Part shown: positions 55,281 through 64,000 of the stretch, in pieces
How positions within the stretch are numbered: position 1 is the first letter of the stretch
Layout: the number at the start of each line of letters is the position of its first letter
Source of the DNA: Madurella fahalii
Lineage: Eukaryota; Ascomycota; Sordariomycetes; Sordariales
Direction: 5' to 3'
DNA length: 64,000 nucleotides
NCBI GenBank assembly: GCA_029876055.1
Contig: CM056880.1
Coordinates: 868,001 to 932,000, forward strand
Notes under the pieces: model-generated
Seen by the model: the letters and a program-made list of their open reading frames with translations, nothing else
Databases searched by the model: none
What the model was told of the DNA's origin: nothing
Program-made: the position numbers and the translations under genes

Positions 55281-56044
55281 CCCATGCCACTGTATGCACA
55301 TAAAACAAGCGGGAGGAAAAAGACCACTAATGGCCGGACAGACAAGAGCAGGCAACCGCCACTGTAAGTTTCAGCAGCCTGGACAATGTTAAAGTAACGT
55401 GAGCAGATAGAGCTTCCTCTGGTCACCTTGTACGTAAGAAAAGCCCTCAAGTAGAGTGAACAACAAGAGTGGAGAAACGTGTGGGATTGGATGCACCGCG
55501 AATAATCAATGCCCCAGATGACCGTGATTAAGGTGTAAAGGGAAATTAGATCCGCTACAAGACCTAGCCCCCACGGTATCATCCTAGAAAATACCCCAGT
55601 CTGACCGGAAGGCCCTAGATCCCTGGGGGCGGTTTCCTCTGACGTACCACGTTGGCGAAAGGCTATCCATGTAGCACATGGATGGTAATGAAACACTGGA
55701 GCTCAGAATCCGAGCCTCTCATTTCACATACTCGGATCTGGTTTACCTGTATCTGGTTTACTCGGGATCTGATTATGCACTCGACGTTTGAAGCTGGCTC
55801 TAGGAAGAACGTAAAATTGGGACTGTGTGCACCGACTTTTGTCTCATAGCGTTCTACCTAGGTAGTAATAGCTCGTAGTTCTGGCTTCAAGTTGTTAATG
55901 GATCTTGTACTGGCTATGTAAATCAAGGTACTCGGACTGGCCAGTCCCGGAACGAGTCTAGTATGGTGCCAAGATTCTTAGATCGATAGCGACGACAACC
56001 TAAGAAATCCTTCTCGGCACCGTCTCCTCCTCTGGCTCCCTCAC
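55281..56044. other. Intergenic, no supported gene
   Basis: A minus-strand frame of 162 codons (55208-55696) is hydrophobic in places but shows no recognisable family and overlaps the dispersed repeat. Not called as a gene. Confidence 0.4.
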
Positions 56045-57392
56045 CTAAGCTCCGTTCTTGTAAGCCATCCTCCCCAGGTAAACGTCATCTCTAACGCTGA
56101 TGCCCTGACGCGTATCTGCTTGTGTCGCGGGCTTCATATTATGGGGGCCCATGTTGGTGGTGGCGACCGTGATTGTGTGTCCGGGGCAGGCGACGATCTC
56201 ACCGCTGCCCTTGGCGTTGTTGTAGGACGCGGAGTTGTTGTAACGCAGGGGCACGCCGTCCGACTTCAAGTTGTACGACCAGTCAGCAGACCAGCTGGTC
56301 CCGGCCTTGAGTACCTTTTTTATACAAAGCGCGCTAGACGGGGATGGAGACGACCAGGAAGCCGACGGTGAGTTCAATGCACGACATGTAGCCTGCAGGG
56401 ATCGCATCCCAGGAGCCATCAAGCGAGCTGACATAGAGCGAGTAAACGAGGCGGACGATGGATACAACCACGGCGCTGAATGCAAAGGTGGCCAAGTCAG
56501 CTGTGCGATGTCTCTCGTTGGGTGGAGAAATCAGCAGATACTTACCTGGAGCCTGCTGTAAACGTAGCAGTTATGACAAGCTTCTTCCCTGCGCTCGTGT
56601 TCAGTTTCAGAATGAGCGGAATGGGCAGCGTGATGATGACAAAATCAGTAATAACGCTGCAGATTTCGACTATTAGAGTCAGCTGGCTGAAATGAATACA
56701 ATAGCCATCCAGAGAGTTGTCGTATGCTTTAGCGATTGGACGCATTGGAGAAAGGCCCCAGTGAAGCCGTCAGGGCCCAACCGAGGATAAAGGCAGAGAC
56801 GGTCCACAGCCACAAGCGAAATGTGCGAGATGGGAAAATGGACCGTAGAGACTGAGGATGCTGGACTTTAAGAGATCCATATAAATCCCGTACGAGCCCT
56901 CACCAACGATAGCGAAATAGAGACATTGGACCTCGGGTGTCAGCTTGAAGATTATGAAAAGGAGCATGAACCGGGCAGAAGGTAAGGGGTAATTAGGTTC
57001 CTCACCACCTGGAGCTTGGAGTGGTCTGTGGTGAAGATCATATGGCGCCCGCCCCCATATGGCGTGAGCATGGTTAACAGACGGCCGTTGTCACGAAGAA
57101 GACCTGTTGTTCGCAACCGGGCCGGTCAACAATAACCTAGGATGAGAGAAAGTTTGCGCAGGAGAGAAGAGTGCACCTATGCGACGAGAAGAAGCCAGTC
57201 GCTAATGTCAACGCGTAACGCATCGCGCTGCCACCAGCGACCCAAAATTCGCGCAATGACGAAGAGAGTGGAGAAGAAGCCTGTGATGACAGCACAAGTG
57301 ATGATGTCAGGAACAAGGGTGTCACTCTCGTGAGTGAGCCAGTACTGCAGCTGTTCCGGCGTAAACGGGGAGCCTTGTATTGTAATACTCAT
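56045..57392 (-). pseudogene. SAT4-family (rhodopsin-like) integral membrane protein, frameshifted
   Basis: The minus strand starts well at 57392 (PFTPEQLQYWLTHESDTLVP, then a first helix and RVDISDWLLL). It continues with YGGGRHMIFTTDHSKLQ, KSSILSLY, then after a lost base IFPSRTFRLWLWTVSAFILG, another shift, FTGAFLQCV, another shift, IAKAYDNSLDGYC, and ITDFVIITLPIPLILKL. The last helices are AFSAVVVSIVRLVYSL and IELTVGFLVVSIPV. There a TAG stands where family members have Tyr, and the C-terminal tail (ITVATTNMGPHNMKPATQ) is again in another frame. The order of blocks is that of the fungal SAT4 domain (seven helices). Three or more one-base losses and a stop make it a pseudogene unless they are assembly errors. 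Confidence 0.7.
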
Positions 57393-58620
57393 GGAGAATA
57401 TAATGGGGGCTCCTTACACCTGTCAACAGTGCGGCACCTTGGACATGAAGTGGGACTTTCTTGGGTATATAGTAGGCAAGTCCCTCGGTGGATCTACTGA
57501 GATGTTTATTACTTTACGTCTGAGAGCTCCTGGAAAAGTACTGGTCACGCGTCCCCTACCTCTTTCATTCTTTTCTCTGCCTTCACCTAGTGTGCTGTCT
57601 TTGCTGTCTCTGTAGGAGTAGGTAATTACTCCACTGATTACATGCCCTCCCAGTGCTTGCTTCAGATAACCCAAAGTACTTTACCTGCCTTACGTATGTG
57701 TCTCGTCCACCATGAGCCGCACGACGGGCTGTGATACCTCCCATACTACCACCTACCTATTTAAGCGAGCACCGCATAAAGCAACCATCCAGTAATTGTC
57801 CAAGAGATAACCTTGTGGTTCCTGTTCCAAATAGATTGTTGGCCTAGAAAGTGAATTAGTGATTAGGACCGTCGACACGTTGGCTTCAGCCTTGGACGCA
57901 GGAGGCATGGGTTTGGGTGGGCTGCGGGGTGGTCGCGGTCCCAGCGTCTGGGTGGTAAGCCTTGCGTTATCTGCGGGGTTAATGGCGGCTAGTTGGTTGT
58001 CGATGGGTCCAATTATGAAGCAGACACGGGTGGGAGGGTGCTGCGCCTTCAAGATACATTTCTGGACCTGCCCTATTCGGCATTTAGGTCAGTGAATGTC
58101 CCTGTAGAGCCTCATCGGTTATAAAGCACCCGACTCCAGCAGTGTTGGCTTGCCTAAGTAAGGGTGAGACGAGGCGGTTGGGTCATTGGTTTTGGTAGGC
58201 TGGTAGCTGTGGTAGCAGGATGGGAGTTGAGGAGTGAAGTAGGGAGAGAGAGAGGAGGTAGCGCATACCTCTCATTGTAGGGAAGCAGGTGGTGAGGAAG
58301 GAACATTACGCTTGATGGCATTGGGGCATATGATGGCTCCTCGGATGATTCTGGCAAACAAGTCTTTCTGGAAGAGAAGCTGGAACTCTTTCCGTTTGCT
58401 CTCTCGGTGTTATAGTCTTGTAGCCGCTCCGGATTCTTGCCGTGATATCACCGACGGACAAGACGGATATTATCGTCTTTCAACAGAAACGCGGTATGTT
58501 GTTAGCATCACAAGGTTGTGCTATGCTGTGGCCTCGCAGTACCCTCTTATAGAAAGCAAACGAATCAGAGTCAATGTTAAAGACGTGCTAAGGTACCTAT
58601 AGTAGTTGAGCTCCTCACCA
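57393..58620. other. Intergenic, no gene recognised
   Basis: About 1.2 kb between the SAT4 pseudogene start and the end of the transcription factor. Pyrimidine-rich and purine-rich tracts occur; no supported frame. Confidence 0.45.
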
Positions 58621-60177
58621 TCAGATCTTATCCGACTCATGAATGGAATGTTTTATCACAACAATATGCGCTGCTAAAGCCGCCTGCTTGTTAGCCATGA
58701 TATCTATAACGGGCAAAACATCCTGAAGAAACGAGCTGTTGTGCTGAGTCCCACGTGTCTGGCTCCCAGTATTCGGCAGGCTTTGGTTGTGGGAAGAAAC
58801 CGAGCTCTTGTTGCTGTTGTCCGGGGAGAGCCACATGCCCGGGGCTGGAGTAGTGGTGGCGCCGAGCATGGAGAATCGTGTCGTTCTCATGGAAGCGCTC
58901 GATGGAGAGGAAGAGGAGGCACCGGAAGGAGATGGCGCCGTAGGAGCAACCATCCGTGATGTCAGTTGGTGCAGTCCGTGACTAAGCCGCCCGCTCAAGT
59001 GACTGATAAGTTCGGTGCTCATGACAACCTGCACAGTGGATGAGGACTGCAGCGCCGTGCTGTATTCGATGTGCGCGTGGATGGATAGGTAGATGTGCTT
59101 GAACAGATCAAAGATGCGCTGATAGCAGGATAGAGTATATGGCGAAAGACGCCGGTACCAACGCCACCACAAGCCGAATCATAGCTGTCTTCCGGGTACA
59201 TTGACAGACTGATGGCCCGGTGCCGAATCTTGGCGTCTAGCCGCTTGGCCTGGTGGTGTGGGGGGTCCCCCGGGGGAGATGTGACGGTAATTGATGTTTG
59301 CTGTAGCGATGCTGATGTGGTGCTCTCCTAGCGCTTTCCCCATCTTGTTCCATCTTCCTTAGCAATGAACGTGTAACGAATATCATGTCCTTGCAGAGAA
59401 CTGGCGTAGGAGCTGCCGTGCCCGCTTGCACCTGCAACTGGTAGATCCGCAGGTTAAGTTCCATCAGCTTGTTCATGTATTTGGCCACCGCGTCCTCGGC
59501 CTCGGAATGGAGTTGCTGTTGCCGTAGAGGTTCCTCCAGGGCCATGGACGTCTGACACTCGGATATAATTAGAGGCGTAGCCTTTCGTAGGGAAGGAGTG
59601 CTCATAACATCGTGGGATAATTCTAAGTCGTCTAGGCTCGGCGTGAACCGCTCCAGCCTCGAATTTGGCTTCCGGCACGGAAGTTTGGCGGTCCTCTACA
59701 AGGTCTGCGAATTCATCGGGAATCTGGTGGGGCCACGCCTCAGGCCACAGCGCTTGGGGCGTAGGGCACCCAAGAAAAAGGGTCCAACGAGGTGAGTTTG
59801 GGCTGATATTGCCAATATCGACGAGGGCGAGCATATACCTTGACGCACCTGGTGGGTGCGCGGCTGGCCACTGCGTTGTTTTGCTGGAAAGGGAGTCAAA
59901 ATACCGGCTTGAGATGCTCTGTAGGCACGTTGTTGGTGGTCTTAGATCTAATTATCTTACATATATACTATGTACAAACAGCTCCGGCCCTTGAGCATCG
60001 CGCACAGGAGGAGGTGGCTACGGCGGCAGCGTCACGGCCAAGGCTAAGTTCAGTGCCAGATCCGATGCTAGAGCTACGGCTCTGGCAACGGACTTTCAAA
60101 CTATGGCATCGGTTGCAGGTTTGACGGAGAGGAAGAGAGGCATCTCGAGCAATTAGGTCAAAACTGGGATCGGCGCT
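58621..60177 (-). CDS. Zn2Cys6 transcription factor, AflR-like; 5' end unclear
   Basis: On the minus strand the zinc cluster is complete at about 60117-59974: C-N-R-C, six residues, C (CNRCHSLKVRC), a 27-residue loop, then CARCSRAGAVC. The next exon appears to give QRSGQPRTHQ, the basic linker. Further exons read FTPSLDDLELSHDV, ISECQTSMALEEPLRQQQ, AEDAVAKYMNKLMELNLRIY, and, from 59172 to the stop at 58621, CYQRIFDLFKHIYLSIHAHI, LQDVLPVIDIMANKQAAL and IKHSIHESDKI. The C-terminal part fits the AflR-type regulatory domain of cluster-specific regulators. No ATG lies in frame before the zinc cluster (a TAG ends the frame at 60180-60178), and the frame between 59650 and 59850 is ambiguous. The gene may be damaged or have an upstream exon. 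Confidence 0.6.
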
Positions 60178-61043
60178 CTAAATTATTCGTGTCATTATGA
60201 AAGCTACTTCCAGAACCGTACACCAACGGGGAGCGTGAAATAAAATACCTTAATTTTGGCTACGCAAAGGGACCTAATGGTTCCTAAGTCGCAATCGGTG
60301 GCCGCCCCGGCGTGCGCACTACCTGTTGGGCCTTTGGTTGGGTGGCTGTGTCAGAGTTAGTGTCCCAACTAATCGGTTGGAAACTCGCCCAACCGAGGGG
60401 TAAGAAGATCCGCGGCAACTTGAGTGTAAAAGCGGCACAAAATGTTTGCATGCGGCACAAGCATCTATCCGCGGGGAGATGCCTGCGATATCTCATGATA
60501 GCAGGCTGGGATTTATATCATCAGTACTTGTCTTTTTCGGTCAAGAGAATGGTTTCTGGAACATGTTCGCAGCCGAACCTCAAGGGCAAGGTTGGCCGTG
60601 GCGGTGGCGATGCTGAGAAGGTAGCTGTGAAAGATGAAGGGGAGACCGCGCCAGACGAAGGTGTTCTGCGCAGGCAGGATGCGGTTGGCGTGGCGGCGGA
60701 GCTCGATCCCCGCGGCCGAGGCTCTGGATAGAAATGTGCCGAGCACCGTATCGGCAGAATTCAGTCGCGAAATGCAAGGGAGGCTTCAGGTACACAAGCC
60801 GCTTTATAGCGCCGGTGCATTTGTGTTGGTTCCTCAGCCCACTTTTACTGCTTCTCTGGGCTGCAGCTGCGGCGGCCGCAGGCTATGGTCCGACTCGGAT
60901 TCAGGAGCTGCCGACCTGCCAGGGCCATTTTTAAGAATCACGTTGGTCGACCGAGAACCTCTGGTCTTCCAGCACGCTGCACTCTTCAGCACGAAAACTT
61001 TGGGCTGTTTTGCCTCCTACACAACTTCTTTTTTAGACTCAAC
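60178..61043. other. Intergenic between divergent TF and EthD gene
   Basis: About 870 bp shared by two divergent genes. A minus frame (60513-60746) with GIELRRHANRILPAQNTF has protein-like composition but no known family and no clear start. Confidence 0.4.
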
Positions 61044-61564
61044 ATGGCTGATCAGCAACAGCAGATGCCAATGCTCAAGGTCTCAGTCCTTCACTACCGG
61101 GACAAGTCTCGCGACGAGGCGACTTGGGCCAAGTGGTACATCGAGGAGCAAATTCCGCGCTTCATTCCCCTGGCTCATAAGCATGGTATTGACCGCTGCG
61201 AGCTTGTAAGTCTCCTCTTACCTCTCCTACCCTCCATCTTGATCGAAACCTTAAGAGAACTAACACGGAAAAGTATCTCATGCCAGACGCCTTCAAGCAG
61301 CAGTTCCAGGTCGACCTGGACCAGCTCAAGGGCGGGTGCGCCGCAGGGTGGAGCATGACGCCCTACGATGCGGCCACCATCTACTGGGTAACAGACCCAC
61401 AGAAAATCCGCAACATGCTCAACGACCCAGACTGGAATAACAAAGTCGTGGTGTTCGAGAAGGGCTGGATAGACCAGACCAAGGTCGATGTCCAGGCCGG
61501 CACCCAGATGACCTTCATCGAGAACGGCAAGATTGTTAACACCACCACTAAGGAGTATGGCTAG
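61044..61564 (+). CDS. EthD-domain protein
   Basis: Two exons, 61044-61205 and 61274-61564, give 150 residues; the 68-nt intron has a GTAAGT donor and ACTAAC branch. The frame reads MLKVSVLHYRDKSRDEATWA, then WYIEEQIPRFIPLAHKHGI near the start, and WSMTPYDAATIYWVTDPQKI and FEKGWIDQTKVDVQAGTQMT later, matching the EthD/dimeric alpha-beta barrel family. Fungal members are often encoded in polyketide clusters, where some act as decarboxylases, cyclases or oxygenases. No cofactor site can be read. It is intact, with a regulator, a reductase-domain relic and an aminotransferase as neighbours, so a role in a cluster is likely but inferred. Confidence 0.88.
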
Positions 61565-62475
61565 GGACGAGGGGATGAACTTGATGGTTGCCTGCGCAGA
61601 AGCGGATAGGCGAGCAACTGGGCGGGCAGGGAGCGGCGCAGATGCAATTTTTGTCGCCGTTGGGCCATCAGAGCTGTATTTAATATAGCGAAAACGATCT
61701 GGTTGGGTCCAGTTGATTGTTGGCGTACGCCAGAGGCAGTTGGTCCCGGTCTCGGGCGCTGGCACCTCCAAACTCATGTCAGCAGGAAATCGAGTTGCCT
61801 TGTACAATACACAAGAACTGTTTTTACGCGGTCTATAACAGCCGATAAAGCACTGGTAAAAATGACTTGACAATATTTCTCTCTGGGCCCTTAAGCTTAA
61901 ATAATAATCAATAGAAATCGGCCACGAAAAAGCCCAGTCAGTCATCGACTCCATCACCTCGTCGTACGCCGCAGAAGGCCAAGCCCACGCCAAACCCAGG
62001 GGTTTTGCTCTGCTGACTGCATGATTAATCTCTGATTCGTCTACTCTAGGACTGGTTCCCATGAGCAGCCAAGCCCCCCTTGCCCGATCAGTGGAACGCT
62101 GTCCATCTACGAATACACCCTGCCGATGTACTGTATAGTACTGTACCGTACCGTCGGCTCAGTCGACTTTTCGCTAATTTCGCATTCGCGAGATAGACAG
62201 CGGAACGGTTGCGTGCATTGAAATGCAGGACGGCATTAATTACACCGAGATACGCCATTGTATCAATGGATGCACATATGTGGTATTATGCAGTATATTC
62301 AAGGATCGTACTGTACAATGCAGCGCGGTACGGTACCCTCCACGTTTGAGCACCGTCCGCAGTGGCGCGGGTTAGCTCGCAACCTCCACTGAATACCTGA
62401 TAGAACTCGCTGCGCACTTTGAGCTTCAATGTACCCAGGTACGCAAGCGAACAGAAATCAACGGTAATTACAAGT
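61565..62475. other. Intergenic, no supported gene
   Basis: About 900 bp. A minus-strand frame (to 62062) is antisense to the EthD gene for half its length. Short inverted words (GTACTGTACCGTACCG near 62140, CGGTACGGTAC near 62327) recur. No gene is supported. Confidence 0.4.
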
Positions 62476-62996
62476 TGTCAAGCGCTGCTGGACCGGGTTA
62501 TGAGGAAGTGTGGCCTGCCTGGATATGTGCACCGCGCGGCCAGCATTGTATGGGAGGGAATGCCGGAGCTGGATTTCATGGGCTCAGTGTTCAGGTATTC
62601 GCGCCTGTTGGGAGATGTACCGGCACTGACTGGGCTCGGGGAGGAGGTGGAAGACGGACTTCGTGCTCTGGGAGCGTTTAACTTTGTGTCTGTCGAACGT
62701 GTGGCTGAGGGCTTAGTTGAGCCTACCCTAGAGTCTGCAGTTTTGGATTCATCTCACTCTGCTCTTGCTGCTGCTTCGTCTCCAGTTAGATTCATAACCA
62801 CTGCAGCGAAAGCAAAATAGCACCCGGTGGTTTACAAGAGTACATGGAGGAGGTGGAAGGGCGACCGTTCGGCAAGATGGCGCTTGAGGACTGGCTTGAT
62901 GCGGCGAAGGCAGGGGATCTCCCTCCGGTGCTGCATCAGTACATTACCGAGGCGGTGAGGGATGTGGGAAAGTTATACTTGCCTATGATACTGTGA
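62476..62996 (+). pseudogene. Thioester-reductase domain fragment of a PKS/NRPS-like enzyme
   Basis: The plus frame reads CQALLDRVMRKCGLPGYVHR, then PELDFMGSVFRYSRLLGDVP and FNFVSVERVAEGLVEPTL, followed near 62798 by a one-base shift into NHCSESKIAPGGLQEYMEEV, KMALEDWLDAAKAGDLPPVL and KLYLPMIL, stop at 62994-62996. These are the last blocks of an extended-SDR thioester reductase (Lys2-like, male-sterility type) as found at the C-terminus of fungal PKS, PKS-NRPS and NRPS-like enzymes. The nucleotide-binding front and all upstream synthase domains are absent: bases before 62476 are non-coding. About 170 residues of a megasynthase remain. Confidence 0.6.
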
Positions 62997-63313
62997 ACAG
63001 GATAGGGAAAGCGACTGACTTAGACGGGCTGACTTCCCCGTTCGTGTGCAGTACCTAATCATTGCCTGAGGTTAGCATATAGCATAGTTAATGCAGCTGT
63101 TTGTTTTTACTCGTAATACCATATTGTTTTAATAGACCGTAGCTCAATTCTGTGAGGACACTTGGTAGCAGATCCCTGTTTTTGCTAATGTGCCCTAGTC
63201 AAGCTTTGACGAAAAAGACACCTCGATCTTCCCTGCGTATCACTTCGCGGCCCAACAAGTACAGAGAGGGTTTAGGCATTTGCTAGAACGCAAGATCTAG
63301 TGCTAGCTCATGC
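62997..63313. other. Convergent 3' intergenic region
   Basis: 317 bp, AT-rich, no gene. Confidence 0.5.
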
Positions 63314-64000
63314 TCACGCCACCATCATAAGATCCCGATGCCGCTCCAGGAACTGAGTCACAGCTCCAACGAAGGCATCCAACTCAGATTGGGGTGTGTC
63401 CAATATCATCGCAATAAACCCTCGCCTCGTTGTCCAAAACCCTGCCTCGAGCATCTCAAACCAGAATAAATCCCTCAAATCCGTCCTCACCTTTCCCTTG
63501 ATGTCCTCCTTGCACCGGATGTCCTCTGTTCCATCTTCAGTAAAATGCAGCCCAATCAACGACCCACGTCCCGTGAAACTCATCCGTGTCCCCCTCGCAA
63601 CACCCCTCAATCTCTCCCGGAAGTTATCACCAATCTCGCGAAACCGGACACAAACCTCAGGCGTATAAACCTCCCTTAGCCCCGCCAACCCGGCCCTCAT
63701 CACCAAGGTATTATTATTGAAAGTCCCCGAATGCGCCAGGGCCCCCTCCACGCGCGGATCGTACACGGCCATGACATCCTCCCGGCCCCCAAACGCCCCA
63801 AACGCCAGGCCGCCGCCGAGATACTTGCCCATCGTGACCAGGTCCGGCCGCAGCCCCATCTCCACGCCCAACCCATGGGGCGCCAGCCGCGAGGTCATGA
63901 CCTCGTCGAGGATGAAGAGCGCGCCGCGCGCGTGCGCCGCGTCCTGCACCGCGGCGAGGAACTCCGCCGTGGCCGGGATGCACCCGGCGGAGCCCTGCAT
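63314..64000 (-). CDS. Class-III aminotransferase (glutamate-1-semialdehyde aminomutase-like), 5' end outside the window
   Basis: The minus frame runs from the window edge to a stop at 63314, 228 residues of the C-terminal half. Seen: ALFILDEVMTSRL with the PLP-contacting Asp, TMGKYLGGGLAFGAFGG with the Schiff-base Lys (59th residue from the edge), then SGTFNNNTLVMRAGL and the small C-terminal domain. This is the class-III (subgroup II) aminotransferase pattern closest to glutamate-1-semialdehyde 2,1-aminomutase; fungal copies usually act as transaminases in secondary metabolism. The frame is intact within the window. The first visible Met at the edge is internal to the protein, so the start lies beyond 64000. 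Confidence 0.88.
   Translation of the reverse strand: MQGSAGCIPATAEFLAAVQDAAHARGALFILDEVMTSRLAPHGLGVEMGLRPDLVTMGKYLGGGLAFGAFGGREDVMAVYDPRVEGALAHSGTFNNNTLVMRAGLAGLREVYTPEVCVRFREIGDNFRERLRGVARGTRMSFTGRGSLIGLHFTEDGTEDIRCKEDIKGKVRTDLRDLFWFEMLEAGFWTTRRGFIAMILDTPQSELDAFVGAVTQFLERHRDLMMVA

Noticed and set aside
55208..55696. 162-codon minus-strand frame with hydrophobic stretches
   Set aside because: No recognisable family, and it overlaps a dispersed repeat; likely fortuitous.
60513..60746. Minus-strand frame with GIELRRHANRILPAQNTF
   Set aside because: Protein-like, but no start codon in context, no known family and no second exon could be fixed.
61175..62062. Minus-strand frame whose start (ESMTDWAFSWPISIDYY) faintly recalls a terpene-synthase helix
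   Set aside because: It lacks the DDxxD and NSE motifs, half of it is antisense to the EthD gene, and the resemblance is too short.

Overview
The window reads as nuclear DNA of a filamentous ascomycete (Pezizomycotina, most likely Sordariomycetes). Genes have short spliceosomal introns (about 45-140 nt) with GT..AG ends and CTNAC/TAAC branch sites. Intact genes are rich in C/G at third positions and sit in AT-richer, decayed DNA. Families typical of moulds recur: a LaeA-like methyltransferase, tyrosinase, M20 peptidase, SAT4-type membrane protein, HET-domain proteins and a Zn2Cys6 factor. Many broken genes carry TAA/TGA where CAA/CGA is expected, as repeat-induced point mutation (RIP) would leave. 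Species identity is not claimed.

Left third (1-23 kb), mostly intact genes: a medium-chain reductase (220-1521), a seven-exon methyltransferase (3438-4851), an ADP-ribosylglycohydrolase (6118-7539), a maltose-acetyltransferase-like enzyme (7866-8728, minus), a DUF1993 protein (9861-10415), a P450 lacking its N-terminus (10718-12216, minus) directly beside a tyrosinase (12289-13809), tRNA-Cys (16319-16390), a 500-residue Cys/His-cluster protein (16598-18100, minus), a secreted M20 peptidase (18762-20309, minus) and a metzincin-like protease (22022-22981, minus).

Middle (23-39 kb), repeat-rich: a three-copy tandem repeat, a MITE-like element with nested inverted repeats, and a second copy of that element 4.5 kb away in inverse orientation. 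The two copies flank a C2H2-type pseudogene with RIP-like stops. Then come an intact six-exon ankyrin protein with a fungal STAND-type N-terminus (30017-32823, minus), a long decayed AT-rich tract with a 6-phosphogluconate dehydrogenase fragment, and an 8-cysteine secreted-protein frame that has ACG where its ATG should be.

Right part (39-64 kb): a 16-cysteine secreted protein, a four-helix MARVEL-like protein, a dienelactone-hydrolase/SnoaL fusion, an SDR, a secreted alpha/beta hydrolase, a 570-bp foldback element, two HET-domain pseudogenes, and a terminal block that looks like the edge of a decayed secondary-metabolite cluster: SAT4 pseudogene, AflR-like Zn2Cys6 factor, EthD protein, truncated thioester-reductase domain and a class-III aminotransferase running off the edge.

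Working view: the window alternates housekeeping/enzymatic genes with a graveyard of secondary-metabolism and allorecognition genes, several of which end abruptly at the boundary of an intact neighbour. All calls rest on reading the sequence; no database search was run.
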